Below, piece by piece: positions 1 through 8,611 of a stretch of 25,620 nucleotides of DNA. A model generated the notes under the pieces. It was not told the origin of the DNA. It did no database searches and saw only the letters and a list, made by a program, of their open reading frames with translations. The position numbers were made by a program, and so were the translations under genes. Position 1 is the stretch's first letter. Each line of letters opens with the position of its first letter. Source of the stretch: Gloeophyllum trabeum ATCC 11539 (taxonomy: Eukaryota; Basidiomycota; Agaricomycetes; Gloeophyllales; Gloeophyllaceae); assembly GCF_000344685.1 (NCBI RefSeq), contig NW_006920412.1, forward strand, positions 1-25,620. The letters run 5' to 3'.

Positions 1-160
1 ACTCACCAGCAATGTCACACAGGCCACGCTTCTAGGCTATCTACGCTCCAGTGAGTCCTGGACTGCTGCAATGCCAATGGTTTGATCCAAGGTGACATAC
101 CTTGATGGCTGGGTCGTTGGGATCACTCGGGATAGTCGTCAATGCAGCGATGGAGGACAT
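1..160 (-). CDS. Possible 5' end of a hypothetical gene, cut by the left edge
   Basis: Reading minus from an ATG at 160, a 60-nt exon (101-160, 20 codons, beginning MSSIAALTTIPSDPNDPAIK) ends at a good donor, GTATGT (95-100). A 64-bp intron (37-100, ending TAG) would lead to a 30-nt exon (7-36, phase 0, PRSVACVTLL). That exon meets another perfect donor, GTGAGT, at positions 1-6, so the gene would continue beyond the window. The support is consistent phase, intron length typical of this genome and two consensus donors. No domain is recognisable in 30 residues and the product is unknown. It could also be a chance open stretch. Confidence 0.35.
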
Positions 161-312
161 CGAAGTAGCTTGTGGAAATGGATTGCCTCTGTCGCTTGCA
201 CGTCCTCCTATTTACATCTCCCTGTACCATGCCTCACAACTACCTCATGGTAGTCTGTTACAAAGCATTCCCATGACATCATCGACGTGTCAAGCTGCTA
301 CTGCAGTTATTT

Positions 313-412
313 GCCGTAATTTTACGGTGGGACATACCCATTGAAGACCCCCATTGCACCCTCAACCTGATCCCTGTTGCGTAAACAGACATGGGCCGTA
401 AAGTTACGGTGG
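313..412. repeat. Two copies of a CCGTAA-nn-TTACGG palindrome followed by a small hairpin
   Basis: CCGTAA-TT-TTACGG lies at 314-327 and CCGTAA-AG-TTACGG at 396-409. Both are preceded by G and followed by TGGG. After the first copy, TGGG and CCCA flank a short loop (328-340). After the second, GTGGG and CCCAC flank TGTT. The shared layout over about 30 bp suggests duplicated transposon-end or protein-binding sequence. Function unknown. Confidence 0.6.
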
Positions 413-550
413 GTGTTCCCACGCTCCTTCCTAATCTGGTAACCCAAAGCCAGCTCTAACCCTAGGCATTTAGTAAATCACCTTATAAATATAATATATT
501 AAATAAAATAAATCCAGTGGCACAGAACTGCCATGAGTCCTGCCTTTCGA

Positions 551-646
551 CCCTTCGTATGACCCTTCGACCCTTCGTGGAACCCTTCATACGACCCTTC
601 GTGGGACTCTTCATGTGAGGGGTCATTATGACAGCCGACCCTTCGC
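551..646. repeat. Degenerate CCCTTCGT micro-repeat
   Basis: CCCTTCGT or close variants (CCCTTCGA, CCCTTCAT, CCCTTCGC) recur at about 551, 563, 571, 583, 595 and 639, often preceded by GA. Spacing is mostly 8 or 12 bp. The array makes an antisense ORF of low complexity that is not a credible gene. Confidence 0.6.
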
Positions 647-826
647 CGACTCTTTGCTGGTCCCACGGTCTCCCTCCCTTGTTGGCTCATTATCTTCAAA
701 TCGGGTCCGCCGTTTCCTTAGCTTTTTTGCACATGTTATCTACACTATATAAACTGTTGTTTGCCACCCTAATTACCCCAGGGAAATGGTTTTGAATTTT
801 GGATTAAATCCAACTTTTTGCCTATA

Positions 827-1004
827 AATCCCAACTTTGACTAGTTAAATAGCGTCCATGGGAAGTTCTACTCAGAGAAAGGTACTGTCCAATAGCAATG
901 CTTGGAATGGAAATGGAATGAGATAAGCATGGGAAAATCATAACAACATCCCCAGAATTATTATTTTCAAAGTTGGGTTAATCCCAACTTTGACTAGTTA
1001 AATA
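827..1004. repeat. 25-bp exact direct repeat with inverted-repeat arms
   Basis: The 25-mer starting AATCCCAACTTTGACTAG and ending TTAAATA is identical at 827-851 and 980-1004. The second copy sits in a hairpin: AAAGTTGGG (969-977) pairs with CCCAACTTT just downstream. A third diverged relative, GGATTAAATCCAACTTTTTG, begins near 801. The arrangement resembles remnants of a small foldback or MITE element. No coding potential was seen. Confidence 0.6.
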
Positions 1005-1020
1005 AGGTGATAAGAAAATT

Positions 1021-1132
1021 CATATATATTCATTGTATCTACTCGATGTACTGTACGCAATTGCCCTTCGGGCAACCGACCACCTGGGGCAAACGCACTC
1101 GTCTTCCGTTTGCTTGGAATATTTCAACATCA
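1021..1132 (-). repeat. Dispersed repeat, copy A (covers the last intron and exon of the 1.0-1.7 kb gene)
   Basis: About 105 bp here matches, in inverted orientation, the segment 21001-21110. The best-conserved core is GCCCCAGGTGGTCGGTTGCC, followed by CGAAGGG and, further on, a stretch around GTAGATACA. There are scattered substitutions and at least one 1-bp indel in the G run. The core includes an intron 3' splice site and the start of the following exon. Confidence 0.75.
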
Positions 1133-1700
1133 ATGGAACAGAAGGTAACTCACCACCTCGGTGTTATGCTCTGTGAGTGCTAAATCCCCGAAGACTTCTG
1201 CTACAGCCGCCCTCATTGACAGGAACAGGTGTGCTTTGTCCGGTTCCCATCTCGCCCATGTCGGGGCATCCAAATTCCCTCTCCATCCAACAAACTTGTC
1301 CACAATTGCCACGGGGCTGGCACGCTCTTGATATGCAATGCTGCAGTTGATTGGCAAGGTTACAGCTACAAACAGACAGTGGACGTCTTGATCCGCGAAA
1401 AACCCGTCTGGTTTCGGGTCCTGCGAGAGACAGCAGCATGTGAAGGAGCATCAAGAAGGACATAGGAAGCTCACATACATTGCGGCGAAGCATCCACACT
1501 TCGCAGAACGCTTGGTCGGATGATGTTCTTAGGCGCGTCTTACAGCTGCATGTGACTTCGGCAGTGCGAAGCTGCTTGATGAGTCGATCGCCGGGGTCGG
1601 GCGGTGGAGGAATCGGGTTGGCGAGAGGGCGATGTGCTCGCGGGACCAGTATATGAGGGGTGTAAAACGGGTTGGCCATCATGAACCGCATTGAGGACAT
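1039..1700 (-). CDS. Hypothetical protein, 177 aa, three exons
   Basis: The model has exons at 1479-1700 (ATG at 1700), 1154-1420 and 1039-1083 (TAG at 1039-1041). Introns are 58 bp (GTATGT...CGCAG) and 70 bp (GTGAGT...CCCCAG), all phase 0. The three exons sum to 178 codons with no internal stop. Residues about 28-40 are proline-rich (NPIPPPPDPGD). The middle exon reads like a folded domain, with VAIVDKFVGWRGN and ARWEPDKAHLFLSM. The C-terminus is short and cysteine-containing (VVGCPKGNCVQYIE). I recognise no family. There may be an additional 5' exon, because an open stretch continues upstream. It lies 391 bp downstream of RPN6 on the same strand. The last intron and last exon have a diverged inverted copy near 21.0 kb, so part of this gene may derive from, or have seeded, a repeat. 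Confidence 0.55.
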
Positions 1701-2091
1701 GGTGGGCTGGGACTTAGAGACATTTTGAACAGGCTGTAGATATGGCAAACAGCTGAAAGATCTATGTGAGGATAGGACAGCGATTCCATAGCAGATCGGT
1801 AGAGGATAGCTTGTCTATCCGCGGCTGGATAGTTCGTGTAAACATCAGCTCTCACCACTGTCTGTGCCAATTTTAGACCGACGAGAAGTTCGAATATGCC
1901 CGAGAGTAGGTGTAGGGGATAAGAAATAGGATAGGTAAGTATATATTAGTTATCTACACCTATCCACCCCGTTGAACAGAAAGCAGGAAACGCAGTGATT
2001 GCCCCTCAGTGACATCATTCCTCAGAAGAAAAACATATATGTATAACGGGAAGATCAATGCATTGGATGTATCTATACAAGTACAATACCA
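1701..2091. other. Intergenic, between RPN6 stop and the hypothetical gene
   Basis: This stretch should contain the RPN6 3' UTR and the promoter of the 1039-1700 gene. A minus-strand frame around 1861-1930 reads as an uninterrupted hydrophobic peptide (HLLSGIFELLVGLKL) ending at a plausible donor. It might be an unplaced exon, but I could not connect it. Confidence 0.4.
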
Positions 2092-3945
2092 CTACGCGAT
2101 TTTGACCGACTGCGGAAGTCCAGAGGTGAACAATGTGCACGTGACAAGAATAAACAACCCACTCACCTTCGCATAAAGCGAGTCGACAACCTTCCCGACC
2201 TGCTGCAGTGTGTCTATCGCGGCACCGTACGAATTCTGCGCGCGCATAATCGAATGAGTTTCGATGCTTGCAACATCAGGCTGTTGGCTACTCACATCTA
2301 CTTCAGGCTCATCGTACACGAGCAGACAGCCTCTGCCCTGGTCCAACACGCCATGGAATATCTTGTCAAGGATCATCTGCGACAGCCTACGTTCACGGCA
2401 CAGTTCAGCATGCTGCGCCCGGCGATGAGATAGGGAAACACGCACTTGGCTTCGACCTCCTGCTGACCCTGCCCGACCTGCCGCGCAACATAGTCGACCT
2501 CCACGACGGAATACGGCTCCACGATCCGCAGGAGATTCTGCTCCAGGAGGGTGTCGTAGAGCGCAGCGAGGTGCGAGCGGATGGTCGGGTCGGACGAGAG
2601 CTCTGTAACCGGGCGTCAGCATCGCTCTCGCTTGTCGGGAAGGCGAGGGAGGTACAAACCGTCTCGATAGTCCCGCAGTGCCTTCTCGAAGTCGGCAAGG
2701 TTCCGGTTCTGATGTGCGCGCGCGACCGCGCGCATACTCTCCACCTCACGCAGTTGCGCATACTTGGCTGCAAGTTTGATAGACAGCAGAGACGTCACGT
2801 CATCGGGCTACAGGTACCGCGTGAGCAACAAGCAATCTACGGAAGAAGACACAGAGACGCACCAGATTCAGCATCACTTTGCACAACAACATGTACTTGA
2901 GGGCTTTCAAGCTCCCCTCCTCATCACCCTGATTCCCCATATTCTCGAATGACTCGAAGAAATACGAGTAAGCGGTCGTGTAGTCCTTGTCCTCGGCATG
3001 GAGAACGCCAGACTGTAAGTCGAGGGCAGCTTGGAGGTGTGGCGGGCAGTATATCGAGTTGGCGGCGGTGCGAGCAGACGTCAATGCAGCCTGACGATTA
3101 CCTGAGTCAGTACGTCTCCAAAGTTCCCATAACGGGCTAGCGTACCTTCGCCTTTGGCATGTTACCAGTCCCGCGATATACCCGACTCTCGATTAGATGG
3201 ACCTCCGTGAGGATCATCTTGTCGTCCAACCGCCGTAGCTCCGTGAGGAGCGTGTCAATGAGAGCGAGGGCTGGCTTGAACTGCTGGGTGTCGAGATAGC
3301 TGCAAGAGGCGTCACCGTCAGTGGATGAGTGGACAGGATGGCATGGCACACGTACATTCCGGCCAGACGGGTCTCTAGACTCTGCTTCAAGAAGATCCGC
3401 TTCTCATTCTTCGCCCATTCGATATTGTCCTTCAGCACTCGGATCTGCGTCTGGGCGCTGTTTGGGATTGGGGTGAAGAAGTCGAGGAGGGTGCGGACTG
3501 GTGGCTTGAGTGAGCACGGCGCGCAAGGCATAGTACTGAAGTCACTACTCACTGAGCTTGGCGGTCTTTGCCTTTGCGGTCGAGGACATAAATGACCTCG
3601 AGAGGGTTATCACTTCTGCCAGGCCTTCCGCATTCCTGGAGCGCGCCGTGAGCTCAGAACCAGAATATCCAACTCTGGGACGTACTTTTGGTCTCGGTAC
3701 AGCTCTCCGAGCTTTACCAGGGACACCTCCTGATCCCGCAAAGACTGATCCCTCTCGCCAGTGCTGGTTCCGGGCTGAGCCGTGGCTAGACCGAATCAAT
3801 TAGCCAAAGGAGCAAGGCGGTATACTACATTCCGGTACACACCTGAGGTACTGCTCAGAATTTGCTTGTATATTTGCTCTGCCTGCGCCGGGTTAGACCT
3901 CTTGACGGAGTCGGCCTGTTGTAATAAATCCGCTGGCGAAGACAT
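2092..3945 (-). CDS. RPN6: 26S proteasome regulatory subunit Rpn6 (PSMD11 family)
   Basis: This is a non-ATPase lid subunit of the 26S proteasome, which clamps lid and base together. Modelled exons (minus): 3841-3945, 3686-3774, 3553-3635, 3356-3497, 3146-3299, 2863-3090, 2660-2807, 2446-2602, 2167-2386 and 2092-2109. All nine introns are GT-AG and 50-66 bp, phases are consistent, and the total is 447 codons plus stop, close to the family size of 420-435. Recognisable family blocks are [13 protein letters not shown] and [19 protein letters not shown] in the helical-repeat region, then [32 protein letters not shown] and a C-terminal PCI/winged-helix region ([18 protein letters not shown]). The ATG at 3945 (MSSPADLL) fits the family N-terminus. 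An in-frame upstream start would add 18 hydrophobic residues and is less likely. The last exon is only 18 nt (SVKIA and stop). It is divergent from RPN7. Family assignment is confident; individual splice sites are inferred. Confidence 0.95.
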
Positions 3946-4115
3946 GGCGAGCGGCGGTGAGGGAACGATTGAAAGACTTGCAAGCGAAAGCAGCTGCAAG
4001 TGACGCGTCGAGACCGTGGGAACTCACTGACGCGTCCTTCATGCGAAGCGGTCAATCGACTTGTACTGTACCGCGTCTGCCTGCTTTCTTAGTCTCCTCC
4101 TAAATCCTCGAAACT
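3946..4115. promoter_or_regulatory. Bidirectional RPN6/RPN7 promoter with twin TGACGCGTC motifs
   Basis: Only 170 bp separates the two divergent start codons. TGACGCGTC occurs at 4001-4009 and again at 4028-4036, 27 bp apart in the same orientation. Each copy contains ACGCGT, which is the MluI cell-cycle box core in yeasts, and TGACGC resembles a bZIP half-site. The yeast proteasome element GGTGGCAAA (the Rpn4 site) is not present on either strand of this interval. Shared control of both genes is inferred from the layout. Confidence 0.7.
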
Positions 4116-5656
4116 ATGGCTGAAGATATTGTTCTACCTATTCCCAACCTCAACCTTTCCCAGCAATATTTCACCCTGTCGACGCCCTCCCTGTCCCATC
4201 TACATGAAACGGCACGCAAGGAGCTGCTGGAAGGCATCAAAGCCGACCGTAAGTGACCCTTCGGCTTTACAGAGAAGAGGGTGCTGAAATAGGATGTGCA
4301 ACTGGTAGAAATGGCTCCATACTACCGGATAGTCACCTCGACATCCGCATTACCACTGGACCAGTCTCTTCTCGACTCGATGGAGAAGGCGAACAAGGAG
4401 GAGCTCGAGAAGCTCGACGAGCGATTAGCGGAGGCGGAGAAGACGGAGGGCGAGACGGAAATCTCGGACGTGCTACGCGCGCGCGCCAACTACTTTACCC
4501 GGATCGGTGACAAGGTAAGTGACCTACTGGGCTCTCTGCCTACGCCGGATGCTGAGTGCGTCTAGGACCGTGCGGTGGAGGCGCAGAACCTTGCACTAGA
4601 AAAGACTCCCGGTTTAGGTTCGCGGATAGACATCGCCCTCACTCTTGTCCGGATAGGTTTCTTCTTCGGCGACTACCAACTCATCACGTCCAACCTCACG
4701 AAAGCCGAAGAGTAAGTACATAACATTTCCGTCATCTTCAAGGCCGCAGCCTCGGCCTCGACCGGCTGAATATTATGTTGCCGCACGATATTCACTTGAT
4801 CTCTACAGATTGACTGAGAAGGGTGGCGATTGGGACCGCCGAAACCGTCTCAAGGTCTACCAGGGCCTCCACCTACTATCAATTCGCCAATTCAAACGCG
4901 GTGGAGAGCTCTTCATTGACGCACTCTCGACGTTCACTGCGACGGAATTGCTCAGTTATAACGACTTTGTGGCATTGACGGTCGTGGCAAATACGCTGAC
5001 GCTGAAGCGGCCTGATCTGAAGAAGAAGGTGCGAGGGATGTCAGTCCGTGGTATTCCACGAATCAACGTTTCACGCAGATTATCGGCGCACCAGAGGTTA
5101 TCGGCGTCCTGCCCGAGCTACCCATTCTCGCCGACCTCACAAAGAACCTCTACGAATGCCACTACGACAAGTTCTTCCTCGCCCTAGGTAAAATCCATCC
5201 TCTTGTTCTGTATGTAACTCGAGACTGATGGCTGCCATTTTCTATAGCAACGGTCGAACAAACATACCTCCGTCCCTCGCGCCTCCTCTCCCCCCACACC
5301 CGGTACTACGTCCGGGAAATGCGGATACTAGCGTACAACCAGCTGCTCGAGTCGTACCGCAGCCTCACGCTCGAGAGCCTCGCCGCCGCGTTCGGTGTCA
5401 GCGTGGAGTTTGTGGACAAGTGCGTGGCCCTCGTTAATATCCGGATTATTCAGTCTGCTGACCGGTCGGGTCCGTCCCTTCTAGTGAGCTGTCGAGATTC
5501 ATCGCGTCCGGCAGGCTACACTGCACAATCGACAAGGTGCACGGTGTTGTGGAGACCAACCGGCCATCCGTGAAGACGTCGCAGTACGAGACCGTGGTCA
5601 GGCAGGGTGACATCCTGCTCAACGCAGTCCAACGGCTGAGCAAAGTCTTGTACTGA
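4116..5656 (+). CDS. RPN7: 26S proteasome regulatory subunit Rpn7 (PSMD6 family)
   Basis: This is another PCI subunit of the 26S proteasome lid. Modelled exons: 4116-4248, 4309-4514, 4566-4711, 4809-5028, 5079-5187, 5248-5419 and 5485-5656 (TGA 5654-5656). Introns are GT-AG, mostly 50-65 bp, and the sum is 385 codons plus stop, matching the usual size of about 389. Family signatures are MAPYYRIV near residue 46, a coiled acidic stretch ([19 protein letters not shown]), [29 protein letters not shown] and [17 protein letters not shown]. The C-terminal PCI winged helix reads [35 protein letters not shown] and VETNRPS. The ATG gives [14 protein letters not shown]. It shares a 170-bp promoter region with RPN6. 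No damage was seen. Confidence 0.95.
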
Positions 5657-6125
5657 GCGTGGGCGGCTTTGTGGGTCGAGCAGGGCGTGTCGCGGCTATG
5701 AAACCGATCATGACCGTGACCGAGGTGGGCGGCGGTCTAAGTCGTCGGTGTGGAGGCTTTTCGAGGTAATTAGACTTGCATGACCTCGGCGCGTGTCTGC
5801 ACTGCGAGCGTCCCGATGATCCCACCAGGCGGTTTGGGCCTGGTAGAAGAAGAATATATTCATATTTCGTAGTGCCAATGATGTTAGACAAAAGACAATA
5901 TATTCTACGAAACCTGAGAAATTAATGGATCCTCTAAATGTGACTGTACACGCCCTTGGATGCAGGTAATTCTATGCGATATGATTGGCTCCCGCCCAGG
6001 GAAGCGTAGCGGCCCGACAGCCGATGTTACAAACCTTATCGAAGTTGTAAGCGTCGATCAGTATGCTTGAACGCTGCCTGCGCCGGGCACCTTGGAGAAC
6101 TTTAGCTCTTGCCCTCACATCAAAT
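5657..6125. other. Intergenic between RPN7 and the BTB gene
   Basis: This 469-bp stretch should hold the RPN7 3' UTR and the BTB-gene promoter. AT-rich sequence occurs around 5850-5930. No exon, repeat or RNA gene was recognised. Confidence 0.5.
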
Positions 6126-7226
6126 ATGTCAGTCGTTAACGGTGATATTGCAACTAGTTCAGGATATACAACCACAAGTCTCAAGCGACATCCGACTTAC
6201 TGGCTGGAAGACGGATCTCTAGTCGTCCGAATACAAGACACGGGTTTCAAGGTCCACCGGACACTGTTACAACGAAATTCGCCCTTTATCGCATCTGGAA
6301 CCTGGAACTCTGAAGAAAACAATCGACCGGCCTCGGAGGAAGTCGAGGGGTGTGCGGTCTTTTCGATTCCAATCGATCGTGGCGTCTCTTCGGATGACTT
6401 TCAGACATTGCTGGAGCACCTGTACCATGATGCGTAAGTTGCGGAAATTTTATTGTCAGACGAGATCTGCATGTTCCGTTGACCAAGCCTCTCGCAAGGC
6501 CCCTGGACACAGACGCTCCGTTTGCCCGCACTGCCGCAGTACTGCGCGTGGCATCGAGCAAACAGTTGGATTTTCCCTCGATATACTCAATAGCCCGGAA
6601 ACGCTTTGAGGAGCTCTACCCGAGCGGTCCGCAACCATTCGTGCATCCGGACAACATAGAGGAAGCTCTCGAATTAGCCGTAGAGCACAATATTGAATCG
6701 GTAAGGACTACGATTCTTACAGTAGGGGCTTTGTCATCAAATCATCCTCGAATAGGTTCAGAGAGGTCTTTTCTACAGTATAGTAACAACATCCGAACTC
6801 CACGACGAGGAAGAAGCTGGGATGGGCGAGGCTGTCACGGCCGCAGCCCCGGCCAACGAAAGCGTACCTCTCGACAGCAGACCGCTTTCGCCTGCCAATA
6901 AGGAGCGAGCGAAGAAATTAATGAACAGCATCATGGAGCACTTCACGCCCATCCTATTTACTGTTGAGACCGCTGAACACATGCCGTGCACAGATACCTT
7001 CGCGGATAAATGGATGCCGCTCGTCATCGGTCCAGCGCTGGAGAATGGCGGCGTAGGGAAGCCGCTTGAGACGTTGCAGAATATCATCGACGTTGACTGG
7101 GAGGCGGAGGGCCTGTGCGCCGAGTGCGCGGCGCTGAAGAGGCAGGAATGGAGAGAACAGCAGGAGGATATATGGGCGAAAATAGGCGTTTGGCTCGCTG
7201 AAACGTGCGTGCTTGAGAATGAATGA
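6126..7226 (+). CDS. BTB/POZ domain protein
   Basis: Modelled exons are 6126-6433, 6499-6700 and 6756-7226 (TGA at the end), with introns of 65 and 55 bp, giving 326 codons plus stop. After about 20 residues comes a BTB/POZ fold typical of expanded fungal families: YWLEDGSLVVRIQDTGFKVH, RTLLQRNSPFI, an acidic insert, then DDFQTLLEHLYHDAPL. The downstream helical part continues with RTAAVLRVASSKQLDFPSIY, RKRFEELYP and IEEALELAVEHNI. Near the C-terminus a cysteine pair appears in EGLCAECAALKRQEWREQQ, also common in this family. Such proteins usually mediate protein-protein contacts, sometimes as Cullin-3 adaptors; the partner here is unknown. An in-frame ATG at 6063 would add 21 residues. The first acceptor (CAAG at 6498) was chosen because it rejoins HLYHDA with PLDTDAPF in phase. 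Confidence 0.85.
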
Positions 7227-8611
7227 AAGTATCACCGCATGACAACTGACCCGTTATAGCCGGTAGCTCCTGACGCGGGAGTTTCATGAGCCAGGGAGAG
7301 CAGCAGGACCGTTGGCATGGAACGTTTACGCCCTCGGAGATTGCCATGAACGAAGAATTGTCGGCGCATGGGGACCCACTTGTTGTCTTGTGCCATGCTA
7401 CATATAACCCTCAACCGTTTTATCCCATTTCCGAAATCTAACAAAGAATATATCGTGGCATCCCGCGATGCTGTATGATGCACATATGCGCTATCCAATG
7501 GCAGGTGCGTGCAGGTCGGACGGTCCTTACTGACTGACTGTTCAACGCCCTCGTCTCGGGCGTCTCGGGAGCGACATCAAGTCCGGTTGCTATTTTCCAT
7601 TCTTGTTCTAGTCTTAAACTGTTACCCCTGGGTATTGGACCCACCCACCGACTTAATGGATAGCGTCTGCCATTATTCTCTGGCCCAGGTGTTCTCTTCA
7701 AATGTCATGTTCCGCTCGCGGAAGGAGGACGATCTCCGCTGTCTGTCGCTTGGTGTGTGCTGCTACAATGCGTCCTGGTTGAATGTTCAGCTCCCGACTT
7801 AATCCCGGTACCCGCCAAAAAATGGCGCTGTCCACCGCTGATCCTCAGCTTTAGTCAGGTATGCCGCTCAAATCGGAAGATACAGATCGCCTTTATTCGC
7901 TGTCGGTGCTACTGGGGACGCGTTTGTTCACTCTAGCCGTGTCGCCTTCCCAGTCCTCGTCTGAAGCATGCACCGCTATGCGGCGCTGGCGATACCTGTA
8001 ACGACAAAGCACGGCAACGGGTAACCACCGAACTGCTGCACACCCGTATCCGCAGGACCATTTCCGTACTACTCATCTTAGGACATGCCAGGAGTCTGTC
8101 TCATGGAGTCGCTCACCGGAACACGCTTGACAATGACACCGCTATCTTTCCCACATGCATTGCAAGTCTTGCAGAGATAATGATGCAGCAATTTCGAGCG
8201 CAATTCCAGACAGAAGTCACTGAGGACCTGAACTAGGTGCGATATCCTGCGAACGTATAATCAATCCTTATTACAGGTGTGACAACGGATACGCCCCGTC
8301 TTATTCGGCATCGCTCGCATCGCCCCTGTTTCCTATGTCCTGCCGATTGTAGGCGCGCTTTGCGCCCTTCGGGGCCTACAACCCGGCTGCATATTACATT
8401 AGCAACTTAACTATGGTGGGCGCCAGATTGGTGGCAGCGAATAGCAGGAATAGGGCAATTACACCTCTTCTGAACCGGTTAGTGCCACTCATCTATACCA
8501 GAAGACGCTTGGTGCCACAGTGGCACCTCCGCCACAACCAATGGGCGTTTTGATTTATAACGCCCTTCTCGATCCATCCGGTCACGACGCCACAGTACCA
8601 CAGGAATCCCC
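7227..8611. other. Long intergenic stretch without a supported gene
   Basis: This is 1.4 kb between the BTB gene and the ABC transporter. Short ORFs on both strands lack domain-like sequence or splice consistency. The only structure noted is a compact three-way hairpin at 8348-8380. The right part should include the ABC transporter promoter. Confidence 0.5.
8348..8380. repeat. Branched hairpin (three-way junction potential)
   Basis: An outer 7-bp stem, TGTAGGC (8348-8354) with GCCTACA (8374-8380), encloses two adjacent small hairpins: GCGC-TTT-GCGC (8355-8365), then CC-TTC-GG. As RNA or cruciform DNA this would form a compact three-way fold. No tRNA box sequences or oligo-T terminator accompany it. 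Function unknown. Confidence 0.5.

Larger units (their letters stand above)
161..1038. other. Gene-free, repeat-rich stretch
   Basis: I see no convincing exon here. The stretch holds two copies of a short palindrome (313-330 and 395-412), a CCCTTCGT-rich micro-repeat (551-646), and a 25-bp exact direct repeat with a hairpin (827-851 and 980-1004). It is AT-rich between about 470 and 1030. This looks like accumulated transposon debris beside the gene cluster. Confidence 0.6.

Noticed and set aside
6434..6459. A 26-bp intron in the BTB gene ending at TTGTCAG
   Set aside because: It is in phase but too short for a spliceosomal intron. The 65-bp alternative ending at 6498 is also in phase and gives a better family match.
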